The translations under genes and the position numbers were made by a program. The notes beneath the pieces are model-generated. The model searched no databases. It had not been told where the DNA came from and saw only the letters and a list, made by a program, of their open reading frames with translations. Shown piece by piece: positions 33,901 through 46,796 of a DNA stretch of 64,000 bases. Each line of letters begins with the position of its first letter. Positions within the stretch are counted from its first letter, which is position 1. The stretch is from Neopestalotiopsis rosae (Eukaryota > Ascomycota > Sordariomycetes > Amphisphaeriales > Sporocadaceae), in contig JALGAS010000004.1 of assembly GCA_023078685.1 (NCBI GenBank), positions 2,356,001 through 2,420,000 on the forward strand, given 5' to 3'.

Positions 33901-36900
33901 TATGTCCCTGGGACTGAAAGGTATCTACCCGACAATTTTCCAAAAATCCCCGGTTGAGGACATTGTTGCTCTCCAGACGTCGCTCTTCGCAATGCAATAT
34001 TCTTGTGCCATGTCCTGGATCGACTGTGGCGTGAAGGTGGCCACGCTGGTGGGACACAGCTTCGGTGAGCTTACGGCCATGTGCGTCTCCGGGATGCTGT
34101 CTCTACATGACGCCTTGAAAATGGTCTCCGGGCGAGCGTCAATCATCCAAGACGACTGGACGTGGGACCGCGGCGACATGGTAGCTGTAGAAGCCGATCT
34201 CCACGAAATTGAAGACCTCCTAGAAGATGCGAGCCAAAAGACACCCAAAGAGGCAATCCCTGCCACCATTGCATGCTTCAACGGGCCTAGGAGCTTTACG
34301 TTGGCTGGATCGGTTGCAGCGATTGATGCAGTCATGAAGACCGCTAAGGGCAAGGGTAGATACTCGAACATTAAGATGAAAGAATTGGACGTGTCGCATG
34401 CGTTTCACTCAGCGCAAGTCGACGGCATCGTCCCGAAGCTTCGGGACTTGGGACGCCAAGTCATCCTTCGAGATCCTCAAATACCTCTAGAGAGGGCAGT
34501 GGCAGATGGCCACGTGCCATCTCGATATACTTCCGACTTCGTCGCCGAGCACCTGAGGAACCCCGTATACTTCAACCATGCGGTTCGGAGGGTTGCTAAG
34601 AAGTACTTAGATGGCTGCATCTGGCTTGAGGCTGGTTCCAATTCGACTATCACGACCATGGCAGCCCGGGCTCTAGGATCCCTGAAGACTTCACATTTCC
34701 AGCCAGTCAATATAAATGCCAACAACGCGTTCAATCTGTTGACAGATACCACGGTCAACCTTTGGCAAGAGGGTTTACCTGTATCGTTTTGGGCGCATGA
34801 CGCGGTCCAATCACTCGAATACCCCACTTTACTTCTGCCTCCATACCAGTTTGAAAAAGTCAAGCACTGGATGCAATTGAAGAAACCACAGAAGCAGTTA
34901 GCGATGCCTGCGATGCCTGCTGCCGCCCAGCCAACTGAGTTCAATGTCCCTCAGGGGGTCTGGACATTTGTGGGATACCAAGATAGCAATGGACAGAAGG
35001 CGCGGTTCCAGATCAATGCCAAGACGCAAGAGTACCAGAAATACGTTTCAGGTCATGTTATTGCTGAAGCCGCTCCCATCTGTCCCAGCACCTATCAGCT
35101 CGTTATTGCCATTGACGCACTAGCGAGCCTCATGGATGACCCCAAATGCGAAAAGCTCAAGCCTGAACTGCAGGGCATGGTCAGTCACTCGCCCATGGTG
35201 ATGGACGCGTCAAAGCTGTACTGGCTTGATGCCGAGCAGTTGACAGATTCAACAGCTTGGGATTGGCGAATAATTGGTGCCCCTTCTGAGGCTGCACCAT
35301 TGTCTTCCAACACGACACTCTTCGTTACGGGTCGTATTGTGTTCAAGAACACAGAGGCATCTCAAGAAGAATTTGCGAGATACCGACGGCTGATCCAGCA
35401 CAAGAGATGCCTCTCGTTACTCAACGGGAATGCGGCTGAAGGTGCCATTATAGGCAGCCGAAACATCTATAAAGCTTTTTCTGACATAGTGCAGTATAAG
35501 CACAGGATTTACCATGGTCTGAACAAGTTGGTGTTTCGCGGCAGCGAGTCGGCGGGGTGCGTCTCGCAAATGCAAGCAAGCGAGACTTGGCTCAATCTCG
35601 GTCTCGCAGACAGCTTTTGCCAAGTTGCTGGCATTTGCCTCAACAGCGTCATGGAGAAGCCGGAAGAGGACATGTTTATCTCCGATCGCATCGACCAGTG
35701 GATCCGCTCGCCGACAACAAAGGAAGAAGGAGATCCCGCCGCATGGGATGTTCTTGCCTGCCACTCGAGATCATCAGATCAAGAGTGCATTAGTGACGTT
35801 TTCATCTTTGACCAACGGAACGGAGAGTTGGTTGAGGTCATCCTAGGGATACACTATGTCCGTGTATCTCGTCCTGGTATGGCGAAGCTGTTGACGAGGC
35901 TTTCGGGCGGAAAGACTACTCCCCCGCGTTCAGCAAACTTGACTTCTACCGAAACAGCAACAGTCATGATCGAGAATGGACATCCTAAGTCAGCTCAGAA
36001 GGCCCCGGAGCCTGTGGTCCAAACGCAGCAGAGTTCAAGACAGCGCACTTTGACACAACCGGACGTAGCGGGAAGCCTCCGCGATCTAGTATGTAATCTC
36101 TCGGGCCTAGAGCCTGCAGAGGTACAACTCGACGCTAAGCTGGTGGACCTTGGAATCGACTCTCTCATGGGCATGGAGCTTGCTAGCGAAATCCAGAACC
36201 TGCTCAACTGCAAATTGGACATGGCCGACTTACTAGACTTAACCGACTTTCAAAGTCTCGTCACTTGCATCAAAGGAGTCCTCGGCCTGAATGGTGCCCT
36301 AAACGGCCATTCGCATACAAACGAGGAGCCAGTTGAGCCTGCCCACACCAATGGCGTCAATGGCGCGCACTTGAAAGGCTACACCAATGGTGTCAATGGC
36401 CACCAGTCACGCAAGAATGGCAGTCCTGGCGTCGAAAACATCTCTATTCCCGCTTCGGTAATGCTTGAAGCTTTCAAAGATACCAAAGGAGCAACTGACC
36501 GCTTCATTGAGGAGAACGGGTTTGCGGACTATGTGAAGCACATCCTTCCAAAGTCCAATGAGCTATGTGTGGTGCATATCCTTGATGCTTTTGATCAATT
36601 GGGCTGTTCAATTCGGGGGGCGAAGCAAGGGCAACCATTGCAGCGCATTGAGTACCTGCCTAGACACGAGCAATTTGTAAAGTTCATCTATGATCTCCTT
36701 CGGGATCATGGCCTCGTGGAGGTACAAGGATCCAGCATTATGCGGACTGCCAAACCAGTTCCCGCCAAGTCTGCTGCTGCGTTGTTGCAGGAAATGATTG
36801 ATGACAACCCAGCCCATGCTTTTGATCATAAGCTGACGAGCCTGACTGGATGTAAACTTGCAGACTGCTTGACTGGGAAGGCTGATGGGTTGCAGCTCGT

Positions 36901-39068
36901 GTTTGCGTCCGCCGAGGGGCGGGAGACTGTATCTGGCATGTACGGCAAGTCCCCAATCAACGTAGCCTGGATAAGGCAAATGGAACACCTGCTACGAGAA
37001 TTCTTCCTTCGGCTGCCCAAGCAGGATGGCCCCATTAAGATTCTCGAGATGGGATCTGGAACTGGGGGAACTACAGCCAACCTCATCCCAGTATTGGCCA
37101 GCCTCGGGATCCCTTTCCGATACAGTGTTACGGACCTATCGCCATCACTTGTAGCTGCAGCGCGCAAGCGCTTCAAGGCCTACCCTTTTATGGATTTCCA
37201 GGTATTAGACATTGAGAACCCGCCGGCTGATCTGATTGGTAGCCAGCATCTTATTCTTGCTACTAATTGCGTTCATGCCACACACAGCTTGGTGGAGTCG
37301 ACCCGTAACATACATAGGCTGCTGCGCCCCGACGGGTTCCTGATGATGCTGGAGATGACCCAGACGATTCCATGGATTGACCTCGTCTTCGGTCTTATTG
37401 AAGGCTGGTGGCTGTTCAATGACGGTCGGCGCCACGCTCTACAACCACCCGAGGTTTGGGACCGTACAATGAGATCTGTAGGCTATGGCCACGTTGATTG
37501 GACGGACGGCGAGCGGCCAGAAGCGGCGATCCAGCGCATCATCATTGCCTCAGCCTCGAGCCCGGATCTGGGCAGCGAAAGGGTACAACACGATAAGCCC
37601 CCCTTTCCTCTTGCGAGTCTCTCGACTGACCAACTTGCACGCCAAGGCGCAGTAGATGCCTTCGTAGAAAAGTACACACGCGATCTCGCTCTTGGTCCTG
37701 AACAGTCGGTCGGTATCGGAACCGACAGCGATATTCGCAAAAATAGCAACAACAAGGGCCATTGTGTGTTAGTCACAGGTGGCACTGGCAGCCTTGGCTC
37801 TCAACTGGTCGCACACTTTTCAGCACTACCCGACGTCTGGCGCGTCATCTGTCTCAACCGGCGCAGTGTCAGTACGGAGGACTTCGCGCGGCAGATGACG
37901 GCGCTGACCTCCCGGGGGCTACATATGTCGCCCGAGCAGCTGGGCAAGCTCACCGTCCTCGCGAGCGACACCAGCAAGCCAGAACTAGGCCTTTCACATG
38001 CTGAATACACGGAGCTTGCTAGTACCGTCACGAATATTGTGCATAATGCGTGGCCGATGAGTCTCACCCGCCCGGTCGACGCGTTCGAGCCGCAGTTTCG
38101 AACCATGCGCGGCCTCCTGCAGTTGGCAGGAGCGTGTGTAACTCGACGCACAGCAGGGATGGCTAATTCTGGGCCTAGCAGAATTGGCTTCCTATTTGTG
38201 TCGTCCAGTACGTTCTGTCCTTTACTCTTCCCAAATTTAGTAAGACTATTGAAGGAATAGAAGACTGATGACACCTGCGCAGTCGCAACCGTGGGCTACT
38301 ACCCGCTGTGGAGCGGCCGCCCTCTAGCACCCGAGAACGCCGTAGGAGTGGAATCAGTTCTTCCAAACGGCTACGGTGATGCAAAGCTCGTGTGCGAGAG
38401 GATGGTTGATGCGGCCCGCGCCAAGTATACCGCATCCGACTTTCATGCGACTGTGGTACGCATCGGCCAGATATCAGGGTCCACTACCAGCGGGTACTGG
38501 AACCCGGTCGAGCACCTTGCTTTCTTGATCAAGTCTGCCCAAACTGTAGGGGCTCTGCCCGATTTCGACGGTGTAAGTCTGCCGTGACAACTCCCCTTAT
38601 CATCAACAAGCCAAGACGCCTAAGTTTTATTTGCTGACGCGGTCCTTGTAGACACTATCCTGGTGCCCAGTCGATGTTGTAGCAGCTACGCTGGGCGACC
38701 TGCTACTGGGAACCGATGAGTCTTACCCAGTGTACCACGTCGAGAATCCACAGCGGCAACCATGGCATGAGATGGTGCACATGCTAGCTGCTGAGCTTGG
38801 TGTTTCCAAGAATAAGATCTTACCATTTGCCGAGTGGCTCATCCAGGTCCGGGAGTTCTCTGGCTCATCCAAAGATAATCCCGCCTCTGCCCTGGTGGAT
38901 TTTCTAGCCCAACACTTTATCCGCATGTCATGTGGGGGGCTCATCTTGGACACGGCTAGAAGCCAAGAGCACTCTGATACATTGAGGCAAGCGAAACCTG
39001 TGTCTACTGAATTGGTAAAGAAATACGTCGAGTCGTGGAAGACCATGGGTTTCTTGAATCGTAGTTGA
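30956..39068 (+). CDS. Non-reducing polyketide synthase, SAT-KS-AT-PT-ACP-CMeT-R
   Basis: Three exons (30956-38207, 38283-38572, 38652-39068) give 2652 residues. SAT: Cys134 in LGLCTGLL. KS: starts near residue 412 (SVAIIGMSCLLPG), Cys579 in IDTACSSS, His714 in [11 protein letters not shown], His755 in LLGHSES. AT: Ser1035 in VGHSFGE. PT: His1367 in YVSGHVIAEA and Asp1552 in LADSFCQVAGI. One ACP: Ser1736 in LGIDSLMGME. An Asn/Gly-rich linker follows, then CMeT with LEMGSGTGGTTAN near 2030. A reductive release domain starts at VLVTGGTGSLGS near 2271, with the YxxxK-type NGYGDAK. All catalytic residues checked are present. This architecture makes C-methylated aromatic aldehydes for azaphilones, asperfuranone, sorbicillinoids, citrinin and tropolones. 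The SAT could accept a starter from the HR-PKS at 56805. It converges with the regulator at 39574. Confidence 0.96.
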
Positions 39069-39573
39069 CATCTGGTATGAGCATAGGGACGACTTGGCAT
39101 GTTCTCCTAGAACCATGATATATTTACCTACCTATCTAGGTACCTTAGTATCTTTCCTACCTTTGATTACAAGAAACTTTTCCTTCATAGCATATGTATT
39201 TATCCATACTGCCACAAATGGTTTTTGATAGTTAAAGTTTGATCTTAGGTCTCATTGATTGCTTCATTTTTGGTAAACGTTGACTAATGCTTTAGTAAAC
39301 TAAGTCGCTATAGAAACTAGCTTTGTCTCCGTGACTTGGTTCTAAGAAGGATCTACATCAAATTAAAAGACCTTAGATGAATGCCATAGCCATCCAAGCC
39401 GAGCATCTTGAGAAAGATCTAGCCTGTCATGCGATCCAGAAACGTACAAGGGCCAAAATGCCCCTAGGGTGTATGCATAATTACAAGGGCTTGACTGTTA
39501 AACTACTTCATCCAGTGCTATCTTGGGCATTCCACTCGAGTGAACCCTAAATTCTTGTCTAATAGTCTGTAAT

Positions 39574-41783
39574 CTACAGTGAGGCTGTCAGATTCTCTAG
39601 CTGTGACCCTTGGCTCGGGTCTAGCAGACTCGAATAATGTGCTGCCAAAAGATTGACGCTGGAGACTCTCCGCAATGCCTCATCGCAGTTCTTTAATAAG
39701 AACTTCATCATCTCGGGGCTCTGATCCTGCTCTTGATTTTGCCCACCATATTCAATCATGTCAGACGATGACGTCAAGGCGCCAGAATTAAGTTGGGTGA
39801 TTAGATACTCGGCACCCAGGTAGATGGGCAGTGGAATAAAGATGTGAGACTGTTGGCTCATGTTTCAGTATGCTATTCCTCACAACCAAGACGAGAACTG
39901 AGGGGCGAAAAAACAAACTTTGAAAAATCCGAGCTGAGCGCAATCATTTGCTACCCGAGAAATCTCACGGGCAGCCAATGACGCCCGCTTCTGATATTCG
40001 ACTACTCGACCGGCTGACTGCTCCTGAGAGATCAACGGCTGCATCGCCTTATAAAGACATAGAGTCGTGGCGTGCAAGATGACATATGTTTGCAATAGCA
40101 GCGGGTCCGCATAAATGGATGATGTGGAGTAGTTCTGCGTGAAGCTGGTGATGCGAGTGACGAGAAGTCCATCGATCCAATCATGCCTTACCCAGAAGTC
40201 CTTGGTGTTGCCGCATAGCTGCTCGAATCCGGAAGCATTGGCATGGGAGAAGGCACGTCCACAAAGCGTTGACACCAAGGCGCTTTCTTCACGCGAAATA
40301 TATTAGTTTGTTCTCAGTGAGGGGCAAAAATGGAGACAACTTCTTACCAGATAGCGGTGGGAAGGCGCTGAATTTACCGCATACAAGAGCCTCAGATAGG
40401 AAAGAGCCTTTGACCGAGGTTCCATTCTGAAAGTCTAGCTCTGGAGCAGGAAGACGGGTGCAGATCTGCGAGGCTCGACTCGTTAGTATCACATACACGG
40501 TTCATTGACCACAGTTGGCATAATCACATCTTCTTCATTCAACGTGAGTGGTAGTCGTTTGTGGGGGCTGATGAAGCGATCCAGGCAGCTGACTTGGTTA
40601 TTAGCGACCTATTCATGTAAAAGTTCCTGAGGAGGGGCAATACTCACTAGCTGGACCAGAAAGCCCGCCGTTTCTCTTCTGCCGTGATGTAGTCGTCCTC
40701 AGCTGGCTGCAAAACGCTCATAATGTTGCTCACTTGCAAGCTATCAACCTCGTGCAGTCTGAGAAGCTGTGCGAGCCTGAACACTCTACCAGCGCTCGTC
40801 CAGGCTCGACGATAGCTGCAGCGGAGAAACTCGTAGTGAGTAACCAGGATCCACGCCTGCAGCTGTTCCAAATGCACATTAGACATATCGTCCTCACTCG
40901 CATCCTGCTCCTCGAGCATTTGCCTTGTTTCTCTGTACATCTGCTCTCTGCTGCTCTCAAACTGAGAGGACATGGCCATTGCCAAGGTCCACATTGCATG
41001 CTGTAAGCAAAGGCGCCAATGTGTGCAGTCTATCTCATAGGCTGCCGCCGCGGACCACGAGTAATATCGATGTTTATTCACGACTGGGAGGACAGGATGG
41101 GCTGCAGTTGCGTGTTAGTATGAACATGTCTCGTGCCAGAGCCCACCTACCCCTATCAAAATATAACTGATCTCTGGTTCGCCAGAGCTGAATTAGCCAA
41201 ATGTCTCGTCTAATGTACTGCAAAATGACTTACAATTCTGCCCGCATCCACTCGTTCAGAAACGTCGGTCCCGAGCTGGGTAGGGCTTCAAGCGAGGTTG
41301 ATGAAGAAAGAATCGTGCCATTGAGATTGTTGATATCTTGCGGTTGTGTGTGGCATGAAGCTTTCCTGGTAGGTGTAATCTGCATATTTTCGCCAGAGTC
41401 TGAGTTTTCTTCGTTCTCTTCCTGGTCATCATAAGTGATTGATGCGCCTTCACCGTCGCTGCTCTTGGATTGCTCATGTAGTTTTTCCTCGAGCGACTCT
41501 GATCTGAAATCAGTCTCGGAATCAAAAAGGAAAAAAAAAACAGCTAGTTTGTATCCTCGACTTTCTCCGGAGGCTGCCCGAGAGACTTACGTATGTGTGC
41601 ACGCAGCTCCTTGAGGAAACCCTTTCGTGGCCCTCTCGCCAGTCGTTTCGTGGTTCTCTCGCACTTGACGCCAGAATTCAGGCAAGTACTGCACTCTGGC
41701 TCTCCTCGATCGCAGCGTAGCTTTCTCTTTCGGCATTCATCACATGCGATGCCGGGGAGCTGCCTTGTGGGTTGTTCTATCAT
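39574..41783 (-). CDS. Zn2Cys6 transcription factor with fungal_trans domain
   Basis: The first exon, from 41783, encodes the cluster CDECRKRKLRCDRGEPECSTC and then LNSGVKC (C-x2-C-x6-C-x5-C-x2-C-x6-C), followed by a basic linker (KRLARGPRKGFLKELRAHI). Downstream exons carry the fungal_trans middle homology region, recognised from RLAQLLRLHEVDSLQ and AEEKRRAFWSS leading into CLDRFISPHKRLPL, and end with MSQQSHIFIPLPIYLGAEYL and LLDPSQGSQLENLTASL. At least five small introns are needed between these frames; I did not fix every junction. Position between the NR-PKS and the exporter makes it the best candidate for the regulator of the polyketide cluster and for binding the TCGGA(G/C)TWW sites, one degenerate copy of which lies upstream of its own start at 42295-42302. 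Confidence 0.87.
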
Positions 41784-43742
41784 CGCTTGGCTCTACTAGA
41801 AGTGGCTACCAGATGGTTGGATCAAACACTTATTGATAGCCACGCATTAATAGCCAAAGCCGAATGGTGTCACGGGGTCACACTGTGTACGAGGCTTGGC
41901 TGCGCTATGGGGTGTATTTTGTGTATTGAGTATTCTGCAGCATCCAAACTTCGGAGCGGTCATATTTCCTTAAATATCTAAACTGCATAATACCTGAGTA
42001 TTAGGCGGGGGATGGCCATCCCAGCCTCTGCAGCGCGGGGCGATTCAAGTGGCTGTTCTGGCGCAGCGCCAGCACAAAATATCACTCCTATCACATCTGT
42101 ACAGATCTTATCATCCCACAGCACGGCATGTAATGTCTATCGAATAGGTATCTATCCTGAAGGATTACTTCCAGGCAAATCAAAATAGCCTGCATGCAGT
42201 ATCCAAAGTGCTAATAGGTCTGGGTCGTCGAGCCAGCTAGCTCGCTAGTTGCTTTGAATCATGCAAGCCTGCTCTTCTCAGCTTACCCATTGTGAACTCC
42301 GATTCAGGACTTCTATTCTACCCATGATACAATTCCTTGCAAATGAATAGTCCTTCTTATATGCAAACCCCGATCTATCAGGTGAAATCTTATTCATAAA
42401 AGGTACCGAGACCTGAGAATTGTGTAGTATTCACGCAGTGCAAAGAGTCTTAAGCGTATAAATCCCAGACAGGACTTAGAAGTCGTTATGCCTTTGTGAT
42501 CTGTTCTATGCCCTTATATTCCACGGGGATTGACTCAGGGGAATCGAAGCTTGGTCCTTTCACAGGAACAGCACGTGTCTTTCATGTAATAGAATATAAG
42601 GTAAGGTTTATAAATTGCTTTTAACTACATAAGAGTCATTTACATGGGTCCCTGATGCATGTGTTTGTACTCTCCTGCGTGTATGTGGTTATGGTTAAGC
42701 ATTATCTTGCAGAATTAGATTGTGTACTTAAGGCTAAAGTACTTCGCCGCGGCAGACAGGCAAGTGGAAATACTTGTAAGCGACGTTGCACAGCAGAGGT
42801 TGTAGACAAATTTGTCCTAGACGCGTGGCTAACAAGGCCCAAACTATGTAAGAAGGCCTGCAGCAGGAATGAGGCTTGAGGCTTCAACTCCAATCAGGAA
42901 AGTGTCACAGCATAGTGTGGCGATTTGGGCCCTTTGATAAAGAAGTTATGGAACAGTGGAGACAGTGAGATGCAGGTAAGATTCAATCGTATGAGGGAAT
43001 AAGCATTTCCGGGCCCCTCTCTCCCTTCCCCTCCCGCCTTATCCCCACGTAGATGGCAGCCGTAAGCCAGGTACGTAGCCCGGTCCTCTAGTAGCTATTA
43101 GCGATTACTTTTGGGATCCTCTCCGGTGATGATATCCATGAGTTCCCCGTGGTTTGAAACATGGCTGCCTGCCTCACGCGTTATGATGATGCTTACATCC
43201 CAACTCTGTCAGCAGGAACCATGGTCGTGTCGTACCATCAATCACAGTCGCTTATGTGACATCACCACTTATCCAAAATATAAAGAGCAAATAAATGATC
43301 GGAGCAATATAACACCATAATTCCACGCGAGGTACAATGATCAAAAATACCGCCCCCCCCCCCCCCACAAAACAACAACAACAACACCAACAATCCACCA
43401 CAAAAAAAGAAAAAAAAACGTCTGTTTAAGAAATGCGATAGAATTGTCCGGCAAGAGCGCGCTGGTCTTTTCATTCCCCTCGCACTTTGAACACTGAGCG
43501 CGCTTTGACTAATTTAAATCGAACAATTCTGTACCGCGGGTGGTTTAGCCTTAATTTGTGATTGAAGGCCGACTGGTAGCTTTTGTGGTACTCCTTTTAC
43601 GTGGGAAGTAGACTCAAGATGATTAGCTCCGATGTGAAAACGGAGTCACACCGCGAATCTTTATGTCAAGTATAGCAAGCAGAATCTTGCCATTAAATCA
43701 TCCCACTATTAATCGACAGTGTGGATACCAATATGATCAATT
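41784..43742. other. Intergenic between regulator and MFS gene
   Basis: About 2 kb without a supported gene. It should contain the regulator's promoter (right of 41783) and the 3' end of the exporter gene. AACTCCGA at 42295-42302 is a possible regulator site. A C14 run followed by CAA/CCA-rich low-complexity DNA lies at 43353-43420. Confidence 0.45.
43353..43366 (+). repeat. C14 homopolymer run
   Basis: Fourteen C in a row, followed by A-rich CAA-repeat DNA, about 375 bases past the exporter stop codon. Length is prone to sequencing error. Confidence 0.85.
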
Positions 43743-45550
43743 TCACCCAATCGGCACAGAATCGCTTGGTGGCTTGGCAGGAAGCCTGTCCCAAGGACAT
43801 AGAAAGCTCAGAACGAACGACATACCAGCCATGCCGACTGCAACCGTGAAAGAGATTTTGATCCCTTCCATATACGCGGTCAATATACCAGGCAACTGAT
43901 TCGCGGGAAATACAGCACGTAGCTCTGTAGCGCCCGTGGCAACGACTAGCAGAGGATCTACATCCGGGGCGTGCCGAGCCAGACTAGATATTAGTCTGTT
44001 GACAAACGCCGACTGCGCCGCGGAGACGCTAAAGGCGCCACCAAGTACTTGGAAGACTATTTGCAGACGTCAGTAATCGTGCGCTCTTGTAAAGCGTCAG
44101 TCACACGTACAGGACAGGGTTGCTGTGACCGTGGAGAGATCCTTGGAGTCCGCATCGGCCTGCGCAATATTGAGAGCATTCTGGAAAGGGAATGCTATTG
44201 CAGCTCCGATCAGAATCTGATAACCGACCCACTTTGCTGTGGACGTGTCGACGTCGAGAGTGTAGAGTAGCCCAATCCCTATTGTTGCGACGGCGGCGCC
44301 CAAAGCCATAAATGGAGTAGTGAGTCGGGTTCTGGTGACAATGATACCGCCCGCGACAATGAACAAACAGCCGACGATGACGAGGGGCAGATTGTCCACT
44401 CCAGACTCAACTGCGCTGGCCCCTTGGATGCTCTGGAAGTAGATAGGTAGGTAATACAGGAGTAAAAAGTAAGAGCCTGCGAAGAAGAACTGATAGGCGC
44501 TGGTTGCCCAGAGCGAGCGCCGCTTGAGTAGCCTCTTTGGTAGCATGGCGTAGTCTCCCTGGAAGTAGTCCCAGATCCCTAGGGTGATGAGTATTGCCGC
44601 AAAACCGACCAACAGACCAATCACCATGCTGCTGTTCCATGCGTAGGACTGGCCTCCGTATTGTAGCGCGAGCACAAAGCTTATAATAGCAGCCATGGCC
44701 AGAAGGACTCCAATCAAGTCCATTTGCAAGAGTCTCTCCCTCCAGCTCTCCCGGACGACCTCGGCTATCTTTGGAGTACGAAAGAAGATGAATACCAAGG
44801 CAAGGGAAAACCCCCCCAGCGGCAGATTAATGTAGAAGCACCATCTCCAAGTTACGCGTTCAGCAAACGCACCACCGAGAAGCGGACCCAAGATGGCGGC
44901 TATCGTGTAAGCAAAGCCCATATAGCCCATCAAAGTGGGTCGCTTCTTGGGTTCTGCGCAGAAGGCGAAGATGATATAACCACCAGTGGAGACCCCGGCG
45001 CCACCAGCGCCGGCCAGGGCTCGACCTACAATAAAAGTAGTGGGGTTAGGCGCTACCCCACAAAGGAGGCTCCCGGCTTCGAAGATGAGCACCGTCGCGA
45101 TAAATGTCGGCTTCAGGGGGAAGTACTTGAATGCCTTGCCCCAAGAGGACTGGAATCCCCCGTACGTCATGAAATAGGCGGAACCGTACCAGGATACTTG
45201 GCTGAGTCCGTGGAACTCGTCTGTGATCTTGGGTATAGCCGTTCCGACGATGGTCTGACTTGCGCTGTAAGACCAAGCTCTCCACTCCACCCGCCGGTAG
45301 GATCACTGACCTGGTCCAGGGACGTTAGGAAAACAGTCAGCATGACAGCCCCTAGAAGCACCACCAGCCGAAAACCGTGTGGATATCCATCTAGGGCTGG
45401 GTCATCATGTAAACTGTGGTCTGCTAATCCCTCGTTTTTGGTAACCTTCTCTCGGCTTTCGTGAAACTCTCGAGGGGAGTTTGCGTCGGACTGCCTTGCC
45501 AAGCTATGTTGTCTTTGCATCTCCATCGCAGAACTGTCGTCTGCTGCCAT
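43743..45550 (-). CDS. MFS exporter, DHA2/14-helix drug-efflux type
   Basis: A charged cytosolic tail leads into LDQ|TIVGTAIPKITDEF, the family motif split by an intron (acceptor at 45268). Next come VSWYGSAYFMTYGGFQSSWG, the antiporter-like motif GRALAGAGGAGVSTGG, WRWCFYINLPLGG, which is typical of 14-helix efflux pumps, and YYLPIYFQSIQGASAVESGV. A second intron with donor near 44107 leads to FQVLGGAFSVSAAQSAFVNR. The last helix ends with SFVLSFLCPWDRLP. Start at MAADDSSAMEMQ is preferred, although the frame opens at 45628. Such pumps in biosynthetic clusters export the product or give self-protection at the plasma membrane. A C30 tract lies about 250 bases upstream of the start. Confidence 0.93.
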
Positions 45551-45800
45551 CTTGCGCAGAGGGCCACTGTAAAGGTCGGTCGTTATCGATTTAGCTTCTA
45601 GCAGCGGTGCACTTCGATAGACCACCAAGAGCCAAGGGACAAGAAGCGTGATTGAATGCGTGCGGTGCGCTGGTGGATCCGAACGTATTTTTCACGATAG
45701 CAGACCTGGTAAACAACGGGAAAATCCCCAAAAGTTACGGTGACGCAGAAGGTGGATTATGATTTGAAAAGGGCAGCTAAATGCTATCTATGGCTGACCG

Positions 45801-45830
45801 CCCCCCCCCCCCCCCCCCCCCCCCCCCCCC
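45801..45830 (+). repeat. C30 homopolymer run in the exporter promoter
   Basis: Thirty C on the plus strand (G30 on the exporter's coding strand), about 250 bases upstream of the exporter start. Such a tract can form a G-quadruplex or i-motif and is likely to vary in length between isolates. Confidence 0.9.
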
Positions 45831-46796
45831 TTTCCTAATTATTTCAAGTATGTCTGGGTCACCAACCCCAATATTTCCTTCTCTATCATACCCCAACGAA
45901 ATGCAATGTGGTATCAGAAACGGGAAGCAGGAGAAATGGTGCGGGTGCATAGATTTAGGTGATGAATCACTGTTTGCCGTCACTACCAGCCCGATCCAAA
46001 TCCAAGCTGCAAATGTGTACGGGTTCGTAGGTTGGTTGGTGAAGCCGCAGGTGAGGAGGACCTAGAGACCAAGTACCTAACTTGATGAATGTACATGTAC
46101 AGTACGGTACATACCCGGCTGTGGTGTCAGGGCAATGGCAATCATCGAGTTATTACCGAGTTGAGACACGTTAAGAGATTGCGAAGCCCCTGCCTGGATG
46201 ACGACCCCGATCAGCTCTCTCACCCGTCAGTCCCTCGCAAATTTGAGGCGTGGCGGGATGGCCTCGAACGCGCCGATAGAATGTGTGCGACACACCATGC
46301 AGGTCTCGGAAATAACTGCTAGTCGGAGCATTGTCAGACCCGACACCCCGATTGGCTGATGTTTGTCTCCGTCGGAGCGGAGTTAAAAGATTTCCATTCA
46401 CAGCAACAGCGGGGTTGCAAAGTCCACCAGCCACGCCCTGTGAGATGGGGAGGACGGGCACCAACCGAATCAAGCTGTTAGTGCATGTAGGGGACTCTGG
46501 AGATTGATCCTACCAAGCAAAACCCATTCTAGCTACGAAGTATTCGGTACAGAGCTACGCATATACGGCAACCTGAAGTGGCACCCATAGTTATTGACAG
46601 CACTACCTATGTAGTTCAGAGTTCATAGCGCACAGCGTCAAATGGTGTATGGAGATGTCGCAGATCTTTTAGGCGGCAAGAAGCTACGCAAATTCATTGT
46701 ACGACTAAGATCATATTCGTGTTTAAAGATACAAGAAACCTTAAGGATTGACAGCCTTTGAACCAGGTAAGAAATTATAGTAGCTCCCAGTAGAAG
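45831..46796. other. Intergenic, no gene supported
   Basis: The region separates the exporter promoter from the 3' end of the leftward SDR. Only short shadow frames are present. TCGGAGC words at about 46322-46380 resemble, but do not match, the cluster motif. Confidence 0.4.

Noticed and set aside
45781..46065. Frame starting with a poly-proline run
   Set aside because: The prolines come from the C30 tract; no other coding evidence.
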